DNA of 64,000 nucleotides from Chondrus crispus (Eukaryota; Rhodophyta; Florideophyceae; Gigartinales; Gigartinaceae): NCBI RefSeq assembly GCF_000350225.1, contig NW_005178956.1, forward strand, positions 173,023 to 237,022. The letters run 5' to 3'. A program made the translations under genes and the position numbers. Shown here piece after piece: positions 52,464-62,065 of this stretch. Every line of letters starts with the position of its first letter. The first letter of the stretch is position 1. The notes below the pieces were generated by a model that was not told where the DNA came from, made no database searches, and saw only the letters and a program-made list of their open reading frames with translations.

Positions 52464-53398
52464 AATAGCTTGGGGGCTGAAGACGACCAAGTTTCTCGTT
52501 TACTTTTCACTTTTCTCTCCCGTTCTCCTTCCTCCTCGTCAAACTAGGCCTATCTTCCCGGTGATGTGTGGAGGATGAGCCTGGTCGTCGAGTGTTCAAC
52601 GACACAATCGTTCCGATCTTAGAATTGGAATAAATTAAACCAAATCTTGGGTGCTATTTTCTCAGAAATTAGATGCGACTACAGTAGTCAAGGCGGCCGA
52701 CAACACTGACCTTGCTGTGTGGTGGTAAAAGGGAGTGCCCCCTGGCCAGGAGACAGGTGGAGTTGGATGTGCACAGTATATGTAGTAGCGATATCCAACA
52801 TGTGTGAACAAGGGACCGATGACTCCTCGTTTACTCGTCGTCGCTCGTTGGTTATAAGTCTGTTCCCTGCGGGACAGACTGTCCTGTGCGGTCTGACATC
52901 ATGCGCAGACTGTGGGTGCAAGATCATCGTGGATGACATGGCAGTACAATCATTGTGCTGCGATGGGCGCAAGTTCAGCATCGGCCGCCTTTCCAAACTG
53001 TATTCATAGCCAATTTTTGTACAGTAGAAGCAAAACACGACAAGCACTCCATTTGGTCTTCCTGTACCGTTACAGTACGCAGCAGCCATATCCATTCGGA
53101 TGCACTCTAGCATCACATTGACAATGTACGATAGACAGTCCCCGCCCGACTCTGTGTTGCTGCCTACGATGCTGTATGAGAACTGGGTTCGTATCGGCAC
53201 GGATAAATCTTACACCGTAGTGAATCATTTAACCTTCAACATTTGGTAACTTATAGTAACGTGAGTACTTGTACCCGCTCAGAATATGTATATACTGTAT
53301 ATTCTATATTCCTTCAGACACACTGTATTTTGCTTTGCATACGATCACATGAGCGACGCATAAAGGTATCAAGATTCCGATTATTGTCGATGGTTATA
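52464..53398. other. Left flank of duplicated block copy 2
   Basis: No gene recognised. Two separated pieces, TCGGCCGCCTTTCCAAACTG (52981-53000) and TACACCGTAGTGAATCATTT (53211-53230), match adjoining pieces of the duplicated block start (53440-53475), so an older copy of that start exists here, split by about 210 bp. Confidence 0.4.
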
Positions 53399-53561
53399 GT
53401 ATACAAGTATGTGCCGACAGTGGGCGCAAGGTCAGTGTCGGCCGCCTTTCCAACTGTATTACACCGTAGTGAATCATTTATCCTTCAAGACTTGTAGTAC
53501 TGTATCCACTTACACACAAATGCTATCAGCCCGCTGCGACCGCACTTTTCCATAATACTGA

Positions 53562-54130
53562 CTACATCACGGAGGTGCCCTTCTCGCCAACCCAGGCGAA
53601 CGTGGTTACCCATTCGGGAGCGGGGCTGCCCGTGAGACACTCGCACAAATCTGAGGCGAAGTGGTTACAATTTCTGCGCACGGCAAAAGCACAACGACGA
53701 AGGGGTAAGGGTTTTCGAAAGGACATAAAAATGCATGCTTGCCTCGGAAAGAATTCACAACTGACCGCGTTAAATACGTTACAGAGTATACGAGTTACCA
53801 CTCCACCTGGGCCATGGCCTTGACAAGCTCTGACACCTGCTGCGGGTCAAGACTGGTCCTCTCTACAAAGACTGTCTGCCTAAACTTCGCACCGGGGGCC
53901 TTCCGCGGGACGACTTCAAAGACGCCTATGTCGTCATCCGCGTGTCCGCCGTAGCAATACTCAGTGCCGTAAATGGAGACACCCGAGTGATAAAGCCCCA
54001 TACCGACGCCGTAGAAATACCAGTTATTGGTGGGCACGCCGTCCGGGTTGTCGGGGTGCTGAAGATCGTAGACATTGAGTTCGATCGGGACTCCATCCGC
54101 AGTAGGCATCATTTCCTGGTTTGACGACAT
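53562..54130 (-). CDS. PPPDE/DESI-type isopeptidase, copy 2
   Basis: Minus strand, ATG 54130 (MSSNQEMMPTADGVPIELNV). A longer open frame reaches an ATG at 54376 but that part is Arg/Pro-rich and probably 5' untranslated. PPPDE domain: IELNVYDLQ, GVGMGLYHSGVSIYGTEYCY with catalytic His (CAC at 53987-53989), GVFEVVPRKAPG, TSLDPQQVSELVKAM. The first exon closes at about 53797, with a GTAACT donor-like site right at the end. The second exon carries catalytic Cys in R-N-C-N-H-F-A-S-D-L-C (TGT at 53667-53669) and ends GEKGTSVM at 53562. The acceptor is uncertain and the short Y-N-L-L segment usual before NCNHF is not clear. Predicted cysteine isopeptidase removing SUMO or ubiquitin. Confidence 0.72.
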
Positions 54131-54815
54131 GGACTGTTGTGGATGGGTCTCGCGCATCGGGGGATGATGCCGGAGGTGGCGGGGGTGTCGGTATGTTGAC
54201 CGGGGGTGCGGGTGGAGGACGAGATAGACGAAGGGCACATGTGAGGTGGGTCGGGGGTGCGAGGGCGTCGGCGAGCGGGGTGCGGACACGTCGGTGCTCT
54301 GGCGAAAGGCGACGCTGCCGCCCGACGGGCGATGGCGCGGCGCGCCGCCGGCATCGCACGGGGCGCTCGAAGACATGCGGCGGCACTCCGACGAGCACCG
54401 CGGCTAGCTCGGGCACAAAGAGACGTGCCGCGCAATGCTGCGCAAGCTCTCCGTCATCGGCGCGCGGAGGAAGCAGCACATGGAAGACGGCGGCATGTCC
54501 GAGCGCGGACCGCGCTCCGCGCGACGACGACCGCGGAAGACGCAACGCGCTGCACGCGGCCCTGGAGCGGCTGCCGTCGCTCAGCGGCGGCGGCAGCCGC
54601 GACCGCTGCTGCCATGGGGGAGGAGGAGGGCGAGTGGGGGCGGGAGGAGGAGGCCGGGCGCGGCGCGGCACGGACGGGAGCGCGTGCGGGGACGTGGTCA
54701 ACGCAGGCGTGCGGTGGTGTGCGTCAGAGGGCGACGACTGCAAGGCCGGGACCGAGGAGAGCCAGCAGCGGGTGAGCTCGGGAGACGGGCGGCGAGGCGG
54801 AAGAAGACCGTAGGG

Positions 54816-55155
54816 TCATGGGTAAGCCAAGCCCTGACGAGTGCGCTGACGTCGATCCGCCACGACAGGAGCGCGGCGCCGTACCGTACCAGCCGGGCGA
54901 GCACTGCGTGCAGTCTGAAGAAGTATTCGGAAACGCGTCAGCCGCAACGCAGACTTGTCCACCCGCAGAGCTGCGTTCACGTCCCACTCAATACTGGCAC
55001 GTCCTGAAAGCTGCACCTTGTTGCCGGTGTCAACGTCAACAAACGAGACGCCCGCTCTACCATCGACTTGGAGGTTTCCGGATGATTGAAACATGCCGTT
55101 TCCTCGATACTCCGGCCAGAAGATCTCCTTGCATGACGTAATTGTTTGTAACAGA
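54816..55155 (-). pseudogene. PNPOx-like split-barrel exon, copy 2
   Basis: Same exon as 13351-13690: EIFWPEYRGNGMFQSSGNLQ, RAGVSFVDVDTGNKVQLSGR, ASIEWD and a C-terminal RLTRFRILL. The P-E-Y-R-G-N motif fits the family better than the L-E-Y of copy 1. No further exons found; truncated on its 5' side by the LTR-like sequence at 55189. Confidence 0.6.
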
Positions 55156-55188
55156 GATCGAAAAAAAGTGACGTTTTCAGTTGGCAGG

Positions 55189-55430
55189 TGTGATAATACC
55201 CATACACGTGCACACGTGCACACGAAGTACACCACGCAATGTCACCCACAGACGACGGCGCAGGGCCGATAGTCTTGACCCTGTGCCGGGGTTGTAGACG
55301 GTTAAAAGTCTGGACCGGTCGGGGTTTTTTGGCATACCTGCGTCAATATGACGAGTTAAGACCCCGGTTGAACGGCTATAGAAGCCGCCACCGACGCTGC
55401 ACCCACTGCAAAAGGGCCCATTATAACACA
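55189..55430. repeat. Short LTR-like sequence (242 bp)
   Basis: Ends TGTGATAATACCC and GGGCCCATTATAACACA are imperfect inverted repeats of the same style as the other LTRs here; a GGCGCAGGGCC...GACCCTGTGCC hairpin lies inside. No target duplication is seen, so the call is tentative. Confidence 0.35.
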
Positions 55431-55604
55431 ACAAATCATGTACAGGCTAGTCGGTCTCAAAGAATTCGAGCTAGGTCCGATGTGAGAATCGGTCCAAGGT
55501 TCTCACTAGTCTCAAAAATTATCTCCGAAACTCCCAAAAGTCTCCCTGACAAATGTGGCTGTCATTGAGATTTTTCAGAGTTTTGTTCAGATTTGATGCT
55601 CTCA

Positions 55605-56844
55605 GGGAGGGTCTTAACTTGCCCGAGTTTGCCCGGGTTTGCTTGCCCCGAGCCATGATTTGCACTACTATTGGCTACTGGGCGTTAATATATGATTTGA
55701 AACTAAGTACGACCCTACACTGCAAGCTGAAGTTATGTCAGTGTGTAATGACAAATGTCAATCATATATTGGCTACTTTTGTAAGTTTGTAACTTTCGAA
55801 TTTGGACGCTGTGCTCCGGTGGACGCAGTGCTTGCCCCTTCCCGAAAACATCCTCAACTCCCCCTTTGCAAAAATCTATGCACCTGCCATCTCGCAAAGA
55901 CAACCCAACTCTACGAAGCACCTCTCTGCCTACTACTTTCCTGAAAATGGCTTCCACACCTCAATGCCACGTGCGCCGTTCTCCGCGCCTCTGGCGCATC
56001 TCTCCGACTCCCACCATTCGGAAGACAGGGGCCACCAACGCAAAGTCTCTCACTATTGCTTCCTCGTCTGCGGCGGGCGCTTCTGACCAAATATTATCCC
56101 CCCCTTCATACGGTATGTACGACTGAATTCTTTGTCGTTAAAAATCCTGTTGGCTCTGACAAAGGTCCATCCCCGTCGGAGATCTAAGGGCTTTGTGAAT
56201 TTTCGGGGTGGAGGATAGTTTGAAATAGCTTGGTGCAATGAAAGGAGGGAGAATAGAGCTGCGGTTGCGGTTAGTGCAGTCGTAGCAGTGATGATTCTAT
56301 TGCCGTGCATTGCGTAGGATTGATTAGATTGAGAAGAAAGGAGGGGAGGCGAACGGCGATACTGGGCAGTGGTTGTAGATCCGTTTTTTGACCACACAGC
56401 GCCGGCGATAGATACGCTATCCCGCGGAGTAAGGAGAGAAGTAGGGGTGAGATCAGTTATTTATCCCGGTGATCCGGGATCACCCGCAATGGCCACGTTC
56501 TGGGTCGGAAGCGAGCGACGCTGCAGCGTCTCGCGTCCATGTCGACGCGTCCCTGGGGCGAAGTTGTTTGACGCTGCAGCATGTCACGTCCCTGTCGATG
56601 CGTCCTCGGAGCGAATTTGTAGAACCCACAGTGTCCTCCCCGTTGTGTTCTGGCAATTTATGGCGCTGTATGCCTCTGTAACTCAGCATCGTCGCTCTGG
56701 GACACCTGTCCACTACTAACGTAAGGGAAAGGACACCTGTCCACTACTAACGTAAGGGGAAGGCGTGTACTTACATTAAAAAATTAATAAATGACCGGCA
56801 AACTCGGGCAAGCAAAGCAAACTCGGGCAAGTTAAGACCCTCCC
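55605..56844. mobile_element. PIF/Harbinger-like TIR element (1240 bp)
   Basis: Inverted ends GGGAGGGTCTTAACTTGCCC (55605) and its complement (56844), extending with variations over about 40 bp, flanked by a 3-bp direct repeat TCA (55602-55604 and 56845-56847). A 3-bp target is the habit of PIF/Harbinger elements. It contains a 31-bp tandem repeat (GGACACCTGTCCACTACTAA...) twice at about 56700-56760. Coding content is only fragmentary, so it is non-autonomous. Confidence 0.7.
56053..56397 (-). pseudogene. Possible Harbinger transposase N-terminal fragment
   Basis: Minus strand frame inside the TIR element. After a low-complexity start it reads RRGWTFVRANRIFNDKEFSR followed by TYRMKGGIIFGQ, resembling the D-x-E-F-x-x-x-F-R-M-x-x-x-x-F segment before the DDE domain of Harbinger nucleases. 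No catalytic part follows, and the similarity is short. Confidence 0.35.
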
Positions 56845-56847
56845 TCA

Positions 56848-58280
56848 CTGGCAATATGTAGAAGGTCTCCCTGTGCGTACCAATGAGAGACACTGGTGTC
56901 ACCACTCTCTCTTCTGAGCGCACGTCTCACAATACAGATTGGGAATCAACTGGAGACGGGAGACTGGAGACTGGAGACTGAAGCGAGCACCGCCGACCCC
57001 GCAGAGCCCACCCCCGCCGCTGCCGCTCCGACCACGCTCCCGCCGCCGCCCGCGGACCCCGTGCCATCCGCTTTTATTCCCGCGCTCGCCGCTATCTGCG
57101 CTATCCCGATCGACACCTCCGCTGCCGCCGCGCCCGCCCCCCCCTCGCTACCGCCCGTGGCGCGGCCCGCGCGGCCCACCGAGCGGGTGCCTCCCTCGCC
57201 GCCGTCGTACGCCGCGCCGCCGCCGGCGCTGGGTGAAAGTTCCGCAAGAGGGGAACGGAGAGGGGCGGGCTGACGGTAGGGGATTGAATGAGGGATGTCT
57301 CTTGGCTGTGGGGTGGATTGCCTCCCAGAAGGATGTTCTGATTCCAGAATGAGGGAACCGTCACCTTCAAACGCTTGGACATCTGCACAAACGTTACGGG
57401 CTGACATTAGCGGGCCTAAGGCACTTTGGATAGCAAAACGGAGGTGTTATGAAGGAGATGGAAAGAAAATAGATTCAGAGACGTCCGCAGCAACTGAGAA
57501 TGTCGCTAGTACTACAGATACTCTCCCTTGTAATGTTATGTTACATCTGAATGTTGTCCTATACGAAAGGCACTCTGATTCGGAGGTTGCACGATACTGT
57601 ACCCAGAATAATTTCTGAAGTTTGTCAGAATTCTGGCAATGCATAATATCTGTATTGTGTGCTACCCCAACAATATACATAATTCTCGTAAGCCACTCTA
57701 GACAGGAGACGGAATATCATAGGAACTAAAACCTTGCGCTTTGGTGAGCATTCACCCTGTCATTAGCAAGACTTTGCTACGCGCTTTTGCGCACTGTCCC
57801 CGCGCTCGTGTGTATCTCTACCGTCACACACTCTCGAGACGCCTCCCTCAGCGTCTCGCCCGAACACGCACAACATATTGGAATATGCGTGGAAGGACGT
57901 TTGGCTGCAGAAACGATAAACCAAGTAGAGCGGGCGGCGGCATGGCTACATTGTGCCAAATTGGCTGGGCCTGCGTAGAAGACAATTTGGCTGAAATGAT
58001 AACCAAGTCCACTGGCGTTGGCGTGGTCACAAATCGCTATGAAATAGAGCAGGCTTCAACTCAAATGACTTCATGCGAGATTACTTTTTAACTTATTTGT
58101 TCGGGACGCGTACTCGATATTTATCACTGCTGTCTTTGCGATACATTCAAAGATTTTCTGACTGGAAGATTTATAGGATAATCTATAGTAGGGCCGCGTC
58201 GAGCCGCTTTTAAGTTTGCGACGTTTAGAGTGTAACAAAGAATTCAGCTACTGTAGAGCAACTTAAAGCGGCCGACAACT
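56848..58280. other. Unassigned region including a GC-rich patch
   Basis: 56990-57260 is very GC-rich and open in two directions with Pro/Ala- or Gly/Ala-rich translations, which is a composition effect. A micro-repeat (GGAGACT, four times) lies at about 56953-56983. 57280-58280 has ordinary composition and several short ORFs without recognised domains. Confidence 0.3.
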
Positions 58281-58635
58281 CCAGGTACATTGGAGGTTGA
58301 TGCCGCTCGCATCGCGATCGTTGGAACAAGTGAGGTACCCTAAAACGCAGACCCAGCTCAGAAGCTTCTTGGGACTTTGTAATGTGTACCATCGGTTTGT
58401 CCCACATTACGCGAAAATCGCGCATCCGCTCAATCAACTATTGAAGAAGGGACAACCGGTCCAGTTGGAAGGATTCGACGAACCGTGCAAGAAAACTTTT
58501 CATAAGCTCAAGGACGCCATCTTGACACCGCCGGTGTTGGCGCTGCCGAAGAAGGACCTACCATACTCGGTAGATACCGATGCAAGCGACTATCAAATTG
58601 GCGCTGCTTTATCTCAAACGCATCCGGATGCGCAA
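58281..58635 (+). repeat. Orphan Gypsy RT/RNase H fragment (355 bp)
   Basis: Nearly identical to G3 34515-34869: it encodes LEQVRYPKTQTQLRSFLGLC, NVYHRFVPHYAKIAHPLNQL and the RNase H start YSVDTDASDYQIGAAL. It has no LTR and ends exactly where the G4 LTR begins, so G4 inserted into or beside it. Closer to G3 than to G2. Confidence 0.88.
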
Positions 58636-59306
58636 TGTGGGATAACTCCTCTCCGCCCTGGGTTGGATGAGAGGCGGAGGCTTCAGTGAGGGAGCACGCG
58701 GCGCGGACGCGACGCGCCAATTGAACCGATCGGACGAGCTCGCGAAAAGGGAGTGGCTCACTGGCCGGTTACGCGCAGTCGCCCCGTGGTGCGTGAACGG
58801 GAGCGACCGGTAACGGGTTAGAAGCCAGCGCGCGCGACAGACAACCGAAAACGGACGTACGTACGCGCAAAAGGGACGGGGGCAAGCTTGCCCCCGTTTA
58901 CTGGTGGGGACGGGTGCCAGGTCTTAACCCCGCAGGGGGACGCCTCGGACACCTGTCCCAGTACAGTAGTACAGTACCTGCCGCCTAGTGCGTGCCGGGT
59001 ACTGTACACAATTAAAAAACTAGCGCCATAATTGCTACTACCGCACGGACGCTGCTACTACACGTGTGCACTACTGTACACGCGTGTTGCTTACAGACTA
59101 CCGCACGGACCACACGTGTGTTAACGCGCACGCGTAACACGCGTAGACTACCGCTCGGACGACACGTGCACTACTGTACACGTACGCCAGATTACGACCG
59201 CTCGGCATGCGCGCGCGCTCGCTACACGTGGGCACAGCCGCCCACGTGTATACCGTATACGGCCGTCCGATGACCTCCGCGCGCTCGCGCCGGTCATTAT
59301 ACTACA
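58636..59306 (-). repeat. G4 3' LTR (671 bp)
   Basis: Plus-strand ends TGTGGGATAAC and ATTATACTACA. It has five CACGTG palindromes (59061, 59113, 59163, 59225, 59243), a GGGGGCAAGCTTGCCCCC hairpin (58882-58899) and several ACTACTGTAC repeats. The neighbouring purine tract on its inner side confirms it as the 3' LTR. Size and end sequence recall the S1 solo LTRs. Confidence 0.8.
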
Positions 59307-59397
59307 GACCTCCCCCCTTAGCTTTCGCTACGTCCCCGTAGCGACCCTCTACTCGAGCGCGCGGGTCCGTTCCGGACGTTTCCTTCTATCGCGCACG

Positions 59398-61889
59398 ATG
59401 CGGGACCAGAAGCCCCTCCGTGTGGACGATCATGCCCCCTGGCTCGTCAGTGAGCTGGCGGTATATAACGCCGCGAGTTCGACCGATTCGGAGAGCGCGT
59501 CTTCCGATTCTCCCCACGCGATCCACACTGACCCCCCAACTCTTCCCCAGCACTCCCCTGCGAACTCCGAAACCTCCTCCGACAGCGACGACGACATTCC
59601 CCTACAGCAGCTCTTCAACCAACCTATGGACGGTCATCGCGACACGCCGGCTGTGCGCGCGTACAGGCAGCCGTTGAGCCCGCCTCGGGCTCCGGCAGCG
59701 ACGCCGGTCGGTCCCACCTTCCAACCGCGGCGACGCCTTCGCGACGGCCTGCACTCGCCCCCTGGAGTGGCGGGGCCCGCGCAAGCGCCAATTGAGTCGC
59801 CCGTACCGGTCGTTCCGCCACCGCCGGGGCCCAAGCAACACAGTCCCCGCCGCTGCCCCTCATGGGCGTGGCTCCAAGAATGGTCGAGGCGGACCCGGAG
59901 CTCCCCGTGGAGCTGCCGCCGCCTCCCATGTCGCCGCTGCCCGCTGCGGGTACGGCGCTCACAAGGGCCGCTTCCGAGGCGCCGTACGCGGCGCCGGCGC
60001 CGTCGAGTAGCGTAGCGCTTGCGCCGGCCGGACGGGGAGCGACAACGTCGCTGGGGCGGGTATTCACCGCCCCGAGTACCCCGGGCTGGCTGCGCAGCGG
60101 CGTTGGTTCCGTACGGTCGCTGTGGCCCGGGTCCTCGATGGACCACCGCCGCCGGCGCCCACGCCGACGCGCTGCGGGCCGCAAGCCTCCGCTTACGGTC
60201 GAGGAGTACGTTCAGCGGAACTTGCTGGACGCGGCGAGGTTCGCGGCCATTCCGATGGTGCGCGCGATCAAGACTCCGTCCGGACGCGGTGCCGTGGCGC
60301 AAGAGAACCGCGCCGGCGCGTGGAAGGCGCGGTGGCGTCACGCTCCGTGTCGGACGCCGGCCGCGGCGGGCAGTGACTTGCTCTACGTCCGCTGCGAGGG
60401 CGAGGAAAAGTACCACATCTCGCTGCTGAACCTCTTCGGTCGGTATCGCCGCTACGAGGGCCTCGCGCCCGACGTCCGCTTGGTGGCCTTTCCGCGGCCT
60501 TTCGACAGCTGGTACAGCGTTGCGAACCGAGCGCGGTGGGGTGAGGACGCAGCGCGCGAGAGTCGGCTGCGCTGGCGCCGGGTGGACGATTTCTTCCACA
60601 TGTGGCACAGCACCGAGTTTTTCTCGGTGCCCAGCGCCGCGCGGCGTGGCCTGTACCCCGCGCTCCCGCCGAACTGGTCGACGTTCGAGGCGCCGGAGTA
60701 CCTGTGCGTACCGACGCCGAGCGTCATGGCGTACGTGGCGGCGCATTGGTTGCCGCTCGGCCGATCGGAATCCGCGGAAACGGAGCGAACGCGCGTCTTG
60801 GTGCACGCGATCATGCTTTCCGAATGGGCGGTCTTGGCCTTCCTGTGCTTCTTGCACGCCGCTCGCGAGGGACTGCCGTTCTTCACGAAGTGTCCCGACC
60901 CGCGGCTGATCGCGCGGCGCGAGGAACCGTTCGGTGAGCACGGCCTGCTCTTCCGCCTCTCGGCGGGGCTCATCGATTTAATCCGCTCGGTCGGTATCGC
61001 GGAGATCCTCGAGGGTACGGCGTTTGACGCGGCGTACGCGACGCAGCTGTTGGCCTTCACCGAGGGTATGGATTGGAGCGGCCGGCCGGACTTCGCGTGG
61101 TTCAGCTGGAACCAGCGGTGTACCCTACCGATGCCCGCCGGAGCCGAGGCAGAGACCGGTGCCGATGGTGGCAGCGCGGCCCCCGGTCCAGCGGACGCGA
61201 CCATCGCGGTCGACGTGGACGGCGCAGTCGACACGGTCGACGCGGGTGACACGGGCGGCTTGCTTGCCGATGCCGATATCGCGCCGCCGCGCGATGCGGG
61301 AACCGGTGCGGTGAGGAGCGTCGTCGAGACCGCGGTACCGGCCCGCGGCGGGTCCGCTCGCGTGGCCTCGATCCAGAGCGACTCGCCGAAGGGGTTAAGA
61401 GAACCCCCCGGTGTCGTGGGAATTTCGGCCCCCACCTCAAGCCCCCCACACATCAGCGTGGTGACCGGTACCGAAGGCGATCATCGTCCCGTTCCGATGC
61501 CGCCTCCTCCAGTTCCACAACCGTCCGGCCGGTCTTCCCCGGAGCGCCTCCGTGAGGAGGCCGCGTTCACTGCCCTGCAGTACGCTTGCTCCTTCGAGGG
61601 GGCAACAGTTCCTTCGTCGGTTGAGCAGGCGCTGCTGCAGGCGCGCGAGTGGATGCACCAAGCCAAGCAGCTGGAGACGACCGTCGCGGCGCTCCGAGAG
61701 GCCTCCACCGCGGCGGAGCGTGAGCGCGTCGAGCATCACGAGAAGCTCCGCGGCGTGCAGGACATCCTCGCGGTCGTCAGCCAACGTCTCGCGGCGCCGC
61801 CGATGCCTGCCGCTACGGTCGGGGCCTCGCGCCCCGCGCCCGAAGATGCCGCGGCGGCTCCGCCGGCTAAGCGCACGCGTCATTCTTGA
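59398..61889 (+). CDS. Antisense ORF in the 3' region of G4, with one frameshift
   Basis: Begins 92 bp inside the 3' LTR, opposite to gag-pol. ATG 59398 opens MRDQKPLRVDDHAPWLVSEL, an acidic Ser/Asp/Pro-rich N-terminus (TDSESASSDS, TSSDSDDDIPL). One base is missing near 59845, after which the frame runs open to 61889. The centre (60200-61130) is a globular, Trp- and Arg-rich region with YHISLLNLFGRYRRYEGLAP, PPNWSTFEAPEYLC and SVMAYVAAHWLPLGRSES. A Pro/Ala/Asp-rich linker follows, then a coiled coil (LLQAREWMHQAKQLETTVAA) and a C-terminal basic PPAKRTRHS that could act as a nuclear signal. No family recognised. Its 630-codon open stretch argues for selection. Confidence 0.6.
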
Positions 61890-62065
61890 GCCCCGACCCG
61901 TTGGTCGCCCCCTTTCGCGTAGCCCATTAGGGGCTTCGCCCACAGTAAACAGAGCCGACTAGCGGTGTTCCTTGCCTTCTCCTTTTGGCGCGTGCGGGCG
62001 GTAGTGCACGACGCGCGCGAGCGAGGTCGTCCTGTCGGTTCGGCCATGCGAGGCCGGAAGCAGCG

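Larger units (their letters stand above)
53399..55188. repeat. Duplicated 1.8-kb block, copy 2
   Basis: Direct repeat of 11932-13723. Its right edge (GGCAGG) abuts a short LTR-like sequence starting TGTGATAATACCC. The PPPDE gene is unbroken in this copy, suggesting it is the parent or the copy still under selection. Confidence 0.85.

Noticed and set aside
56896-57407. Pro/Ala-rich plus-strand and Gly/Ala-rich minus-strand ORFs
   Set aside because: Both directions are open because of GC richness; no start context, domain or neighbour supports either.
59634-60941. A 435-codon minus-strand ORF
   Set aside because: Lies opposite to the antisense ORF of G4; Arg-rich composition and no recognisable motif. 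The plus-strand reading has globular features and is the better choice.
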